A stretch of DNA of 64,000 bases. Origin: Cyanobacteria bacterium TGS_CYA1. GTDB lineage: Bacteria > Cyanobacteriota > Vampirovibrionia > Obscuribacterales > Obscuribacteraceae. Below the pieces are notes generated by a model that worked only from the letters and a program-made list of their open reading frames with translations, was not told where the DNA came from and did no database searches. Shown here piece after piece: positions 17,274 through 25,781 of this stretch (position 1 is its first letter; each line of letters starts with the position of its first letter). The DNA is taken from positions 186,001 to 250,000 of the forward strand of contig JAHCIQ010000008.1 of the NCBI GenBank assembly GCA_026129135.1, given 5' to 3'. Both the position numbers and the translations under genes were made by a program.

Positions 17274-18662
17274 ATGTTCCGGCAATCTTATTCAAAGTGC
17301 ATGTCCCTTCTTTTGTGCGCAGCAATCGGTTTTAGTTCCTTCACGCCAATATATGCGCAAGAAGCTCAAGATCAAAATTCAGATCAAACAAGCCTTCGAG
17401 ATTATATTCAGCAGGGCGGAAATAACATGTCCGCGCTCGACAAAGATATCTTGAAGAAGGAAGTTGAACTAATAAAATTGAACGCCGAGTTCTTCAGCCA
17501 TTACACAAAAGGCTCCAGGTGGAAGAAGCGCCGGATGAACTTCTATGACGCAGCTGCTGGTACAGTTGCCAATGTAGGCGACATTATCTTGATGAGCCAG
17601 TTTTACAGATATTATAAAAATCCCGGTGAAGGTCTTGCTCACAAAGGCCGATTGCAATGTGGTGCTTTGATAGTGCTTGTTGCCTATCTTACTCTTGGTG
17701 GCATGTACGCTGGTGAGGGAGCATATGATTTGATAAACGACTACAAAGGAAAACGAAAAGGATTCGACGCCAAAACAGTTTATAACCGAGCCCTTACCAT
17801 AAAAACCGATCTCGACAAACTCTTTGCTCAAAGAGATGCGCAATGTCAGTCTGCCTCAGGAAACAGCAAAGCGGCGATGGTGGCAGAAGGTAATGTGCTG
17901 AGAGACATTAGAGATCTCGCGCTAATTGAGTTTTCTAAAATCTATGTAGACTCACGCAAGAAAAGAGTCGCTCGCGATCTCACCACTCTTGGAACTCTGG
18001 CAGTCTGTGCTACAGGCGCTTTTCCGGGAGCCTACAACGTTATGCGTGGTGTAAAACAGGTTAACCTCAAAAAAGTAGGCGGAGGTGGCGTAGGATTCCT
18101 GGTCTCCGGCTCGATTCTGACCGCTGCACCAGTTCTCATACACGGAGGAGCTGCGATTCAAGGCAAAGTCAGTAATGACAAAGTGAAAAAGAATCTGATT
18201 GAATCCAGAAGCAAAACTGTTGCCGCATTAAAAGATGATGTAAAGACACTGGGGCAACTCTCCGCTCAAGCCGGTGAAAAGAATCAGAAACCATATGAGA
18301 TGCTTGCTCAACTGTTGAATCAGCGAGAAGAATTTTTGCAAAAACTAGCTGTGCAGCAAAAGAGAGAAGTAATAGAGAGTTTCGTTTCTTACCTTGCCAA
18401 AGGTGGTCCACAGATTGCTTGGGGAACCATGCTCACAAGAGCTGGATACAGACACAGACAAGAACCGGTGCAAGCCTTCAGAGGCATCGCACAAGCGGCT
18501 ACTGTCAATGAAGTTTCATGGGCAACCTGGATGCTTGATACTTTCCAGCGCGAAGTACGAGATGAAGTCAAGAATCACAAGAACGGTAAGAAACCCGCGC
18601 AAAGTCTTCCTTTTGGAGTAGAGAATACAAATCTGGTAGAACTGGAAAATATTGTGCGCTAA
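17274..18662 (+). CDS. Membrane protein of unknown function, paralogue of the gene at 33.2 kb
   Basis: The 462-residue product has a signal peptide (to about residue 28, TPIYAQ), then a charged helical region EVELIKLNAEFFSHYTKGSRW. Glycine-rich hydrophobic segments lie near 100-140 and 240-290, with helical regions between. The gene at 33.2 kb has the same order of elements (KEIDLERYYNNYRLFAS, KRYFLLQQAAAG, long helices, two hydrophobic regions), so they form a duplicated family. The function is unknown, and no enzyme motif is visible. The Rrf2 gene follows 11 bases after its stop and may be co-transcribed. Confidence 0.8.
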   Translation: MFRQSYSKCMSLLLCAAIGFSSFTPIYAQEAQDQNSDQTSLRDYIQQGGNNMSALDKDILKKEVELIKLNAEFFSHYTKGSRWKKRRMNFYDAAAGTVANVGDIILMSQFYRYYKNPGEGLAHKGRLQCGALIVLVAYLTLGGMYAGEGAYDLINDYKGKRKGFDAKTVYNRALTIKTDLDKLFAQRDAQCQSASGNSKAAMVAEGNVLRDIRDLALIEFSKIYVDSRKKRVARDLTTLGTLAVCATGAFPGAYNVMRGVKQVNLKKVGGGGVGFLVSGSILTAAPVLIHGGAAIQGKVSNDKVKKNLIESRSKTVAALKDDVKTLGQLSAQAGEKNQKPYEMLAQLLNQREEFLQKLAVQQKREVIESFVSYLAKGGPQIAWGTMLTRAGYRHRQEPVQAFRGIAQAATVNEVSWATWMLDTFQREVRDEVKNHKNGKKPAQSLPFGVENTNLVELENIVR

Positions 18663-18673
18663 AGCGAGGTTGG

Positions 18674-19066
18674 ATGTTTTCGCAGACGGTTGAATATGCG
18701 CTGATTGCTGTAGTTTTTCTTTCTAAGAACGAAGGAAAGTATTTCAACGCTAAGGAAATATCCAACCAGACTAAAATACCACCAGCGTATTTATCCAAGA
18801 TATTGCAAGGTCTTTCTCACTCCACCATCATAGAATCAAAACGTGGTACTGAGGGTGGTTATAAAATTGGAAGATTGCCAGAAGAAATTTCGGTTCTCGA
18901 AGTGGTCAATCTCGTAGATCCAATTGAGCGAATCGAGAAATGTCCGCTGAATATGCCGGAGCACCAGGACAAATTGTGTTCGTTGCATAAGCGTCTGGAT
19001 AAGATGATCGAAGATACTCAACTGGAACTCTGTCATTCGACCATTGCAGACATAATTGCTGGTTGA
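18674..19066 (+). CDS. Rrf2-family transcriptional regulator
   Basis: This is a 130-residue winged-helix regulator. MFSQTVEYALIAVVFLSK, NAKEISNQTKIPPAYLSKIL and SKRGTEGGYKIGR are the recognition helix and wing of Rrf2 proteins (IscR, NsrR, CymR). Three Cys (in EKCPL, KLCSLH and ELCHS) occupy the region where Fe-S ligands occur in IscR/NsrR, but the spacing is not canonical. It may sense iron-sulfur status, nitric oxide or redox. Its neighbours are the upstream membrane gene and the downstream zinc-ribbon/SAF pair. Confidence 0.92.
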   Translation: MFSQTVEYALIAVVFLSKNEGKYFNAKEISNQTKIPPAYLSKILQGLSHSTIIESKRGTEGGYKIGRLPEEISVLEVVNLVDPIERIEKCPLNMPEHQDKLCSLHKRLDKMIEDTQLELCHSTIADIIAG

Positions 19067-19178
19067 ACTTTTGTAATTGTCAACAGTTGTTGCGACCTAG
19101 GGTTTTCCCTAGTCCCCGATTTTCGCACTCCTACTAGCATGGAATTTGGGGGCAGTTTTTTACATCGAGAATATTGCT

Positions 19179-19925
19179 ATGGACGATTTCAATCTTGAAG
19201 ACGTGCGTATCGCCTCGCCTTGCAAGGCTTCCTGGCGGAAGATGAAAGGTGACGATCGCGTGCGCAATTGTGCAAAGTGTTCGCTCAATGTTTATAACAT
19301 CAGCGAAATGACGCGTGAAGAAGCAGCAGAACTAATTGCCAACACTGAAGGGCGGCTTTGTATAAGGCTCTGGCGCCGGCGTGACGGGACCGTAATAACA
19401 AAAGATTGTCCGATGGGATTTAAACAGATACGGTATGGAATTGCAGTTTGCTCGAGCATCATCCTTGGTGTCATTCTTGCAACTATGCAATGGACTAGAT
19501 TATTCACGACTCAAGAAATGGATTTGATCGAGGCGCACAGCAATCTTGAAGCTGGTATGAAAGCGTGTGGGCGAATATTCATTGCAGACAGATATCTCTT
19601 TGCTGGACATCGAATTGAGAGAGAAGATTTGCGTGAAATTGAAGTCGATTACAGAAAGATCCCCATCAACGCAATTGCAAACGCGGATCAAGTAGTCGGA
19701 AAGTCCTTACTCAAAGATGTTGGTTGGGATACTATCCTAACAACCAAAGATGTTGCTGAAAATTCTAGTGTGATTTTCAATGGAGACAAATTAGGTGTGG
19801 ATTTGGATTTGAATCCTCAAGAAATCGATAGAGCTAATGAAATAGCTAAGGCAAAGAAAACTTCGGTTTCCAACCTGATGCGAAAATGGATTTCGAAAAG
19901 GATAAAGAGTTATGAAAGATATTAA
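19179..19925 (+). CDS. Zn-ribbon/TM/SAF protein with RHH-like tail, tandem copy 1
   Basis: Residues about 1-85 carry a Cys pattern known from an uncharacterised domain in several phyla: PCKxxW, RNCAKCSLNVYNISEMT, LCIRLWRRRDGTVIT, KDCPMG. A transmembrane helix follows (about 88-110), then a region like the SAF domain of CpaB or antifreeze-type proteins (IADRYLFAGHRIEREDLR). The last about 35 residues (DLNPQEIDRANEIAKAKKTS) resemble a ribbon-helix-helix. I chose the ATG at 19179 by alignment with the second copy; an upstream TTG is possible. It overlaps copy 2 by 14 bases. The function is unknown. Confidence 0.75.
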   Translation: MDDFNLEDVRIASPCKASWRKMKGDDRVRNCAKCSLNVYNISEMTREEAAELIANTEGRLCIRLWRRRDGTVITKDCPMGFKQIRYGIAVCSSIILGVILATMQWTRLFTTQEMDLIEAHSNLEAGMKACGRIFIADRYLFAGHRIEREDLREIEVDYRKIPINAIANADQVVGKSLLKDVGWDTILTTKDVAENSSVIFNGDKLGVDLDLNPQEIDRANEIAKAKKTSVSNLMRKWISKRIKSYERY

Positions 19926-20640
19926 TCTGGATGACATTCGTATCGCTGCGCCTTGCAAGGTTCCGTGGGAAAGCATGAAAGGCACCGACACAAAGCGATA
20001 CTGCTCGCAGTGTCACTTGAATGTCTATAACATTTCTGAAATGACACCATCTGAAGCTGTAAAGCTTGTTGGAACTGATACTGGATACTGTTTCTCTCTC
20101 TATAGAAGACCCGATGGGACGGTCATTACAAGTGATTGCCCGGTAGGCGTAGCAAAATTACAGCGTTACATGAAATGGTCTATTGCATTGGTCGGAAGTT
20201 TTTTGACCGGTTCAATCCTCTTTCAGAATTTTATGGCGAAAGAATTAGAGGAAGAACGGGAGCGTCGAAAAGTTTATGAAGCTGCCACCATGGAAATGGG
20301 TGCTAAGCTTCAGGCGAAAGGTAAAGTAGTAATTTGCATAAAAGATATTAGGGAAGGTTATGATTTTACTTCAGATAGCCTGGAAGAACGAGAAATAGAC
20401 CAGGCGCAAATTCCAATGGATGCAATGACTTCGGCTTGTTTACTTTCTGGAAGAGTGGCTAAATACGACATTAGCGCGGGACACATTATAAGTCAAAACG
20501 ATATGCTCATTCGTCGTCCGGGAGCTTACCGACTACGTCTAGACAAGCAAGATGAAGAAGTCGCACGCCAAGTAGCGAGTTTTGAATATCTATCACTTTC
20601 AGAATTACTTTCCAAATGGATTCGAGAAAAATTGTTCTAG
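19912..20640 (+). CDS. Zn-ribbon/TM/SAF protein with RHH-like tail, tandem copy 2
   Basis: This 242-residue paralogue of the preceding gene has the same order: a Cys domain (APCKVPWESMKG, RYCSQCHLNVYNISEMT, LYRRPDGTVITSDCPVG), one transmembrane helix (about 88-107), a coiled segment, an SAF-like domain (IKDIREGYDFTSDSLEER) and an RHH-like C-terminus. The Cys cluster would lie on the opposite side of the membrane from the SAF domain. Conservation of both ends after duplication suggests that both are functional. The start overlaps the first copy, indicating translational coupling. Confidence 0.78.
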   Translation: MKDINLDDIRIAAPCKVPWESMKGTDTKRYCSQCHLNVYNISEMTPSEAVKLVGTDTGYCFSLYRRPDGTVITSDCPVGVAKLQRYMKWSIALVGSFLTGSILFQNFMAKELEEERERRKVYEAATMEMGAKLQAKGKVVICIKDIREGYDFTSDSLEEREIDQAQIPMDAMTSACLLSGRVAKYDISAGHIISQNDMLIRRPGAYRLRLDKQDEEVARQVASFEYLSLSELLSKWIREKLF

Positions 20641-20888
20641 GAATTTTTCTTTCGTGTTTTTGCGGCATTGCGAGCCGAAGATTTACGTGCAGCTTTCTTA
20701 CTCGATTCTGATTTAGTGCGCCCGCTGCCGCCTTTCTTTTCACCGCCACCACTTTGTTTGTTGACTGTAGCCCAGGCGCGACGCTCTGCTTCGTCTTCAC
20801 TCACACCTTTATCTTCGTAGCTTTCTTCAATATGTTCGGCTTTGCGTTTCTGTTTATCTGTATATTTTGCTTTGCTACCTCTAGGCAT
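20637..20888 (-). CDS. Small basic 'plasmid stabilization'-type protein
   Basis: This 83-residue, very basic protein has the conserved N-terminus MPRGSKAKYTDKQKRKAEHI and the segment RRAWATVNKQSGGG. This pattern is widespread in small proteins annotated as plasmid-stabilization proteins, often found on chromosomes. The tail is Lys/Ser/Ala-rich and probably binds nucleic acid. The ATG has a good GAGGAG ribosome site. The biochemical role is not established. It overlaps the end of the convergent SAF gene by four bases. Confidence 0.85.
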   Translation of the reverse strand: MPRGSKAKYTDKQKRKAEHIEESYEDKGVSEDEAERRAWATVNKQSGGGEKKGGSGRTKSESSKKAARKSSARNAAKTRKKNS

Positions 20889-20980
20889 AACCGGCTCCTC
20901 TATTTGTTCGTGCTTCCTATTTATTAGTTAGCACGGCAACAAAACCTGCGCACAATGCTAAGGAAACTGTATAAGGATAG

Positions 20981-21352
20981 GTGAGCAAAATGATTAAATT
21001 ACCAAATTTAGGTCTTATTGTGACAGTCTTCAAGGCTGGAGTAGTTGTTGGCGTTTTTGTTGGCGCCGCTGCTGGAGCTCTTGCGGGTGCAGCTGGTGGG
21101 CTTTTAACTGCCCCTACTTCTGGCAAAAAACTGCGCGCTAAAATTAAAGAAGATACCGAGAAAGGCGTTCAATCACTGTCTGAAAACGGCGAAAAATTGA
21201 AAGAACAGGGATTGAATTTAATGGGAAAGATCGGCAGTCAGTTTGATTCTGTATCCTCAGCTCAAGAAAACGATTCAAACGGTGAATCCGAAACGGAAGA
21301 ACCCTTGAAGCATGAATCTAAGAATGGCTCGAAGCACCGTCGAAGCGCTTGA
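20981..21352 (+). CDS. YtxH-like membrane protein
   Basis: This 123-residue protein has one Gly/Ala-rich transmembrane helix (about residues 14-42) followed directly by LTAPTSGKKLRAKIKED. That matches the YtxH family, in which the motif APxSGkelR is characteristic. An amphipathic helical tail follows. Family members are general stress-associated small membrane proteins without a defined mechanism. The GTG at 20981 and an ATG three codons later (20990) are both served by AGGATAGGTG upstream. Confidence 0.82.
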   Translation: MSKMIKLPNLGLIVTVFKAGVVVGVFVGAAAGALAGAAGGLLTAPTSGKKLRAKIKEDTEKGVQSLSENGEKLKEQGLNLMGKIGSQFDSVSSAQENDSNGESETEEPLKHESKNGSKHRRSA

Positions 21353-21399
21353 TTGCACGATTAATGTTGCAAGTCTGAATTTTGCTAGAATGACGGGTT

Positions 21400-22170
21400 A
21401 TGAGGATCCGTAATCTAGCAATTTTCGCTCTTTTGTCCGTTGGTTTACTGACGCAAGGGCTCGCCGCACGCGCCGAAGTTAATCCCGGTCCATTTGCAGA
21501 CAAACGTCAGCAATTAAAAACTTATTTGGAAAAGGCTCGCGCAACCGGATTTGGAACCGGTCCTTACGATGATGCTCTTGAAAAAATAGAATACGATGTC
21601 AAGAATGGCGTCGCTGAATCTGAAATAGATGGTCAAATTAAAAGACTAACCAAAGCGCTTAGCGAACAGGTTCAAAATCGAAAAACAATAAAAGCGTCTG
21701 GAATGGGCATGGGCTCGACAGACCCTGTTGCTTTGAAAAAACTCAGGAAGTCAAAACAGCAAATTCCAGTTTCGCAACTTGAAAGTTATATGCTCACGCT
21801 CGTGAACAAGCATCGAAAAGAAAACGGCATCGCCACTATTGGAACCGATGGCACTCTTGCTAGATGCGCGCGCGAACATGCAGATGACATGATCAAACGA
21901 AAGTTTTTCAATCATACAAATCCAGACGGTCTAGATGGTTTCAAGCGAGCGCAGAAAGCTGGATACAAAAAAGGTGTTCGTGAAAATATCGCCCGAACCG
22001 CCATGGGTGGAAACGGCATTCTTGAAGTAGAAGCAGCTGATGAACGTCTGATGAGATCGCCTGGTCACAAGGCAAATATTTTAGATCCCGAGTTGAAAGT
22101 TGTTGGTATAGGCATCGCTTACGATCCAGTAACCTGGCAACTTAGAGTTTGTCAGCTTTTCGGCAAGTAA
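21400..22170 (+). CDS. Secreted CAP/SCP-domain protein, tandem copy 1
   Basis: The 256-residue product has a signal peptide (to about residue 24), a helical segment (PFADKRQQLKTYLEKARATG), and a C-terminal CAP domain (about 125-255). The CAP domain shows LVNKHRKENG, AREHADDMIKRKFFNHTNPDG, RENIA and RSPGHKANILDPELKVVGIG, which include the cleft His residues. Bacterial CAP proteins (YkwD-like) are secreted and mostly uncharacterised. The next gene has the same architecture, so this is a tandem duplication. Confidence 0.92.
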   Translation: MRIRNLAIFALLSVGLLTQGLAARAEVNPGPFADKRQQLKTYLEKARATGFGTGPYDDALEKIEYDVKNGVAESEIDGQIKRLTKALSEQVQNRKTIKASGMGMGSTDPVALKKLRKSKQQIPVSQLESYMLTLVNKHRKENGIATIGTDGTLARCAREHADDMIKRKFFNHTNPDGLDGFKRAQKAGYKKGVRENIARTAMGGNGILEVEAADERLMRSPGHKANILDPELKVVGIGIAYDPVTWQLRVCQLFGK

Positions 22171-22343
22171 TTAGTAATTAGGCAGACCAGCTAGAGCCAC
22201 TCTGGTGGGCATATATCGCTACTGTTGGTAGTGAACGTCGGTCTATAGCAAAAATCCCGGGAAGCCGATTTTATCAATCTAAGGCGGCATTTGATAAATT
22301 CATGCAGCAGGAGGGAAAGATTCTAAAGGAGTTCATGTAAACT

Positions 22344-23153
22344 TTGAAAATGAAGTCGGCGCTAAAATTTTTTGTTATAACAGCTATTCTTTTCAATGCC
22401 ACCACAGTGGTGGCAGAAGACGGCGTTGCTCCTGGTCCGGCGTTTGCAAAGCGCAAGCAAGTCTTCGATTATCTGGTGAAAGCCAAAAAATTGGGTGTTG
22501 GAACTACTCCTTATGAAAAAGCGCTTGCCGACATCGAAAGCGATGTAAAAGCAGGGAAGACGGAAGAAGAGATCAACAAACGGTTAACCAGTTTGACTGT
22601 GTCGCTGGGGCAACAAGTGAAGAGCTTCAAAGCGATGAAGGCTGCTCCTCCAGCCTATCAATCTGTCAGACCAAGCGGAAGCAGTGATGGCGGCGGTCAT
22701 GGTGGCATGTCTCCGATGAACAATAACTTTGCATCCGGCGCGCGCCGGGCTAATACTGGTGAACTCGAAGCCTATATGGTTACTCTTGTAAATAAGCATC
22801 GAAAAGAAGCTGGACTCGGCTCGCTCCATGAAGACTCGACACTCTCTTCTATTGCGCGTGGACACGCAATGGACATGATAAAGCGCAAATTTTTCGACCA
22901 CGTTAACCCCAGCGGTGAAGACCCAAGAGCCAGAGCCGCGGCTGCTGGATACAAAGGGTGGGTACGAGAAAATATCGCTTATACTATTTTCAATTTGCCA
23001 GGCAATGTTTTAGTCGATATGGCAGACAAAGATTTGATGAATTCACCCGGGCATAAAAAAAACATCCTGGACGATACTGGTCAATCAATCGGTATCGGGA
23101 TCGTGTATGACTCGAAAGGCGGAATTAGTGTCTGTCAGCTGTTCTCGCCCTAA
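22344..23153 (+). CDS. Secreted CAP/SCP-domain protein, tandem copy 2
   Basis: The 269-residue paralogue has a signal peptide (to about residue 25), the same helical spacer (FAKRKQVFDYLVKAKKLGVG), a Gly/Ser-rich linker (about 105-130) and a CAP domain with LVNKHRKEAG, ARGHAMDMIKRKFFDHVNPSG, RENIAY and NSPGHKKNILDDTGQ. The TTG at 22344 lies 12 bases after AAAGGAG; the ATG at 22350 is an alternative. The linker is the main difference from copy 1. Confidence 0.92.
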   Translation: MKMKSALKFFVITAILFNATTVVAEDGVAPGPAFAKRKQVFDYLVKAKKLGVGTTPYEKALADIESDVKAGKTEEEINKRLTSLTVSLGQQVKSFKAMKAAPPAYQSVRPSGSSDGGGHGGMSPMNNNFASGARRANTGELEAYMVTLVNKHRKEAGLGSLHEDSTLSSIARGHAMDMIKRKFFDHVNPSGEDPRARAAAAGYKGWVRENIAYTIFNLPGNVLVDMADKDLMNSPGHKKNILDDTGQSIGIGIVYDSKGGISVCQLFSP

Positions 23154-23156
23154 AGT

Positions 23157-23705
23157 CTATTTGCGCGGCGTAACTTTGCCTGTGCCACCACATATGGGGC
23201 ATTTGACTATTTCGTCTTTGCCTTTTACTTTCTTTAAGATATAACCGTTTCTGCAACTTCCAGGACAGGTCCCTGCCATTAGTTGAGAAAGCTGCAATTC
23301 GAGCTTGCGTGCGCGGTCTCTAACTGCTTGAGTTTTACCGAATTCTCGAACAGTCTGATACTGCTTGAGCGCTGCTGGATATTGTTTCAGGTAGTAATAG
23401 CAGTAACCGACCATAAGCTTGGAGCCGCCGTCGTCCGCTATTGTTTCTGAAGCTTTTTGGTAATACTGTAAAGCTTCAGCATATCGTTTTGCCTTGAAAT
23501 AAGAAGCGGCTTTAACAACATCGTTCTGACGAGTGAATTCGCCCGCCTCTTCCAGATATGGATCGTCCAGCGGACTGTAGTCGATAACGTCTTTGCCACT
23601 GGGCGATGCGTTTGTATCCCCAGCCCACGCATTTGGAGCGAGACTGCCGGCTAAAAACAGTCCGACCGCGATAGTCCTTTTGGAGTCTCTAAAAAGATTT
23701 GGCAT
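23157..23705 (-). CDS. Secreted TPR protein with C-terminal zinc-ribbon-like motif
   Basis: The 182-residue protein has a signal peptide (to about residue 29, APNAWAG) and TPR-like helices (about 60-135; AASYFKAKRYAEALQYYQKA, MVGYCYYYLKQYPAALKQYQ). It ends with CPGSCRNGYIL and CPICGGTGKV, the DnaJ-type CxxC arrangement that can bind zinc. It is divergent from the next gene across 59 bp. The TPR/zinc combination suggests a protein-binding or assembly role in the envelope. No precise family is recognised. Confidence 0.8.
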   Translation of the reverse strand: MPNLFRDSKRTIAVGLFLAGSLAPNAWAGDTNASPSGKDVIDYSPLDDPYLEEAGEFTRQNDVVKAASYFKAKRYAEALQYYQKASETIADDGGSKLMVGYCYYYLKQYPAALKQYQTVREFGKTQAVRDRARKLELQLSQLMAGTCPGSCRNGYILKKVKGKDEIVKCPICGGTGKVTPRK

Positions 23706-23764
23706 CCGCCTATATTAGCAAGGTCACTGTGCAATTGCACCTTTTTCTTCTTTCGTAAGGCTGC

Positions 23765-24274
23765 ATGATGGTTGCAAGAAGCAGAGGAGAGGCGGATATG
23801 GAAGTGAAAGCGAGAAAGGTTACGGCACGATTCAGCGGATGGTGTCTTTGCGGAAGACGGATAAGAGTGGGAGAGGCGTTTATCTGGTACGGATCTGCAA
23901 GCAAAATACAGTGTTTGAGGTGTTACGAAGCGCGTTTTCTGAATCTGGTGGGCGAAAGGTCCTCGTACGATAAAATCATAGATAGAATCAGGGCGATAAG
24001 AAACTCGATTTCGCCCTGGCCGCAAAGAACTCTGGATGAATATCATTCTTTGTTCGGCTTGCTTTTGCAGGCGCCTGAAAATTGTCGCGAAGTCAAATTG
24101 TTTCTGCAAGAAGTGGCTAAATGTCGCAAGGAAAAGGCGCGCCCTTATGTAGCAAGAGCATTGCACGCGAAGGCATGCATTCACTGCGGAGAAATTCAGA
24201 AAAAAGGAATACTGATTCTGGTCGATTTTCCCCAGCAGAAGTATCATTGTGTGCAGTGCGAATGTGTTGCTTAG
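23765..24274 (+). CDS. Zinc-ribbon-containing protein of unknown function
   Basis: This 169-residue soluble protein has two Cys clusters: CLCGRRIRVGEAF with CLRCYEARF near the N-terminus, and CIHCGEIQKKG with CVQCECV at the C-terminus. Each could bind one zinc. The middle is helical. It resembles short treble-clef/zinc-ribbon proteins but no named family is clear. AAGG upstream supports either of two adjacent ATG codons. The hydrolase/HExxH gene begins about 20 bases downstream. Confidence 0.72.
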   Translation: MMVARSRGEADMEVKARKVTARFSGWCLCGRRIRVGEAFIWYGSASKIQCLRCYEARFLNLVGERSSYDKIIDRIRAIRNSISPWPQRTLDEYHSLFGLLLQAPENCREVKLFLQEVAKCRKEKARPYVARALHAKACIHCGEIQKKGILILVDFPQQKYHCVQCECVA

Positions 24275-24293
24275 TTCGAGCAAGTATAATTCA

Positions 24294-25781
24294 GTGGTGT
24301 CAAATAAAACGAAGCTGTACTTGATTAGAAGTGTGCCATTTGTAATGGTGGCCATTCTTTGTGTGTTGTATTTTTCTCCATTACTTATGAAAGACATTGG
24401 CGCTCAGATAGTCCTGGGTCCGGCTCGCTATCCAAAAGGTTATTACGATAAACCTGGTATCGACAAAATCCAGCCCAAAGATTTTTATGTTGTAAATGAA
24501 AAAGGCATCAAGATTCATGGTTGGTTTTTTCAGAAGCCCAACGCGAAATTGACTGTAATTTTTCATCACGGCAGAGGCGAAAATCTTACTTATTGCAAGA
24601 GCTGGGCTAAGCGTTTTATTGATTGCGACGCTTCGGTAGTCCTATACGATTACTCCGGTTTTGGAAAAAGCGGTGGCAATGTCTCTTTCGAATCACTTAC
24701 GTCAGATGGTGAGTCTGTTTATCGCTATGTCGTTTCAGATTTGCACGTGAAGCCTGGCAGATTAGTGAACGCGGGCTTTTCCATGGGATGTGCAGTTGCT
24801 ACTTACGTCGCAAGCAGAAACGAGTGTGCTGGAATTCTATTATTTGCGCCATATGATTCGATGACTTCGTTGGTGAAACGCAAATTTCCAATCTGGAAAT
24901 TCAGTCCCGATTGGATGTTCAGCTATTTCAACAAATTTGATGTCGTCAAAAATCTGCGCAACTGTAAAGCGCGGACGGTTGTTGCTTATGCATCTGGCGA
25001 CAAAATGATGGGCAATGAATCTACAGAAAGTTTTCTTAAATTGGATAGTGAAAAGGTGCTGTGTTTTCCATTAGATGACGTGGGGCACGGCGATCTTTTG
25101 AAAGCTGATATCCGAAAGTATGTGCGATTTTTATTTAATGAGATAACTTTTTACGACTTGACTCCAGTAAGAGAATTGAAATCTCCAGTTTTGAAAATGT
25201 TCCTAGATCTTTGTTTTAAAAGGTATAAGGAGAATTTTCCTGTTCCAATAAAAAAACTTAAGAAGGTAAGAGTCTTTATAGTTCCTGCTGGTCGATGCAT
25301 GTCCGGAGAAATAGGCGAAGGGGAGTTTTATATTTTTCTGTCCAATTTTCCTCGGAATGGACGTGATCCATATTACTGGGGAGCCATCGCTCACGAATCT
25401 ATGCATCTGGCTTCGCCACTTATGAAAGATTGTTGCATGGAGGGTATTTGTTCGTTATTTGCTGTTGATATTCTCAAGGAATATCATCTGGATTCATTAG
25501 AATATAAGCAATTATTGAAAAGCTATCCATTTTATGCCGAGTCATATTATCTGGCACAAGAACTTCGTGATGCTGTAGGGATAGAGAGCTTCAACAATCT
25601 TTTTTTATATCTAAAGCCAATCGGAAACACTGTTCAAAATCAATTTGATATAAATGCTTGGCTTTGCAGTTTGCCGGAATCAAAACGAACCAATGCTAAA
25701 GCTATTCTGATGAAACGATATCAAAAACTGATAGATTTATCGCGGGGCGAGTCCATGTTAGTTCTGGATAAACCGCTCTAA
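24294..25781 (+). CDS. Membrane-anchored alpha/beta hydrolase fused to HExxH metalloprotease-like domain
   Basis: The protein of about 495 residues has one N-terminal transmembrane helix. An alpha/beta hydrolase domain follows (about residues 60-280): FHHGRGENLTY, YDYSGFGKSGG, the nucleophile in NAGFSMGCAVAT (GxSxG), and the His in DVGHGDLLKAD. A C-terminal domain contains AIAHESMHLAS, a HExxH zinc site, with a nearby Glu in CCMEGICSLFA that could be the third ligand as in gluzincins. Both active sites look intact, so this is an unusual two-enzyme fusion. The substrate is unknown. Adjacent GTG codons at 24294 and 24297 are the likely starts; an earlier GTG at 24249 would overlap the upstream gene. 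Confidence 0.82.
   Translation: MVSNKTKLYLIRSVPFVMVAILCVLYFSPLLMKDIGAQIVLGPARYPKGYYDKPGIDKIQPKDFYVVNEKGIKIHGWFFQKPNAKLTVIFHHGRGENLTYCKSWAKRFIDCDASVVLYDYSGFGKSGGNVSFESLTSDGESVYRYVVSDLHVKPGRLVNAGFSMGCAVATYVASRNECAGILLFAPYDSMTSLVKRKFPIWKFSPDWMFSYFNKFDVVKNLRNCKARTVVAYASGDKMMGNESTESFLKLDSEKVLCFPLDDVGHGDLLKADIRKYVRFLFNEITFYDLTPVRELKSPVLKMFLDLCFKRYKENFPVPIKKLKKVRVFIVPAGRCMSGEIGEGEFYIFLSNFPRNGRDPYYWGAIAHESMHLASPLMKDCCMEGICSLFAVDILKEYHLDSLEYKQLLKSYPFYAESYYLAQELRDAVGIESFNNLFLYLKPIGNTVQNQFDINAWLCSLPESKRTNAKAILMKRYQKLIDLSRGESMLVLDKPL

Noticed and set aside
22325..22343. AAAGGAG followed by ATG-TAA, a start-stop pair before the second CAP gene
   Set aside because: Spacing to the ATG is only three bases. 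The same site more plausibly serves the TTG at 22344. No further evidence.
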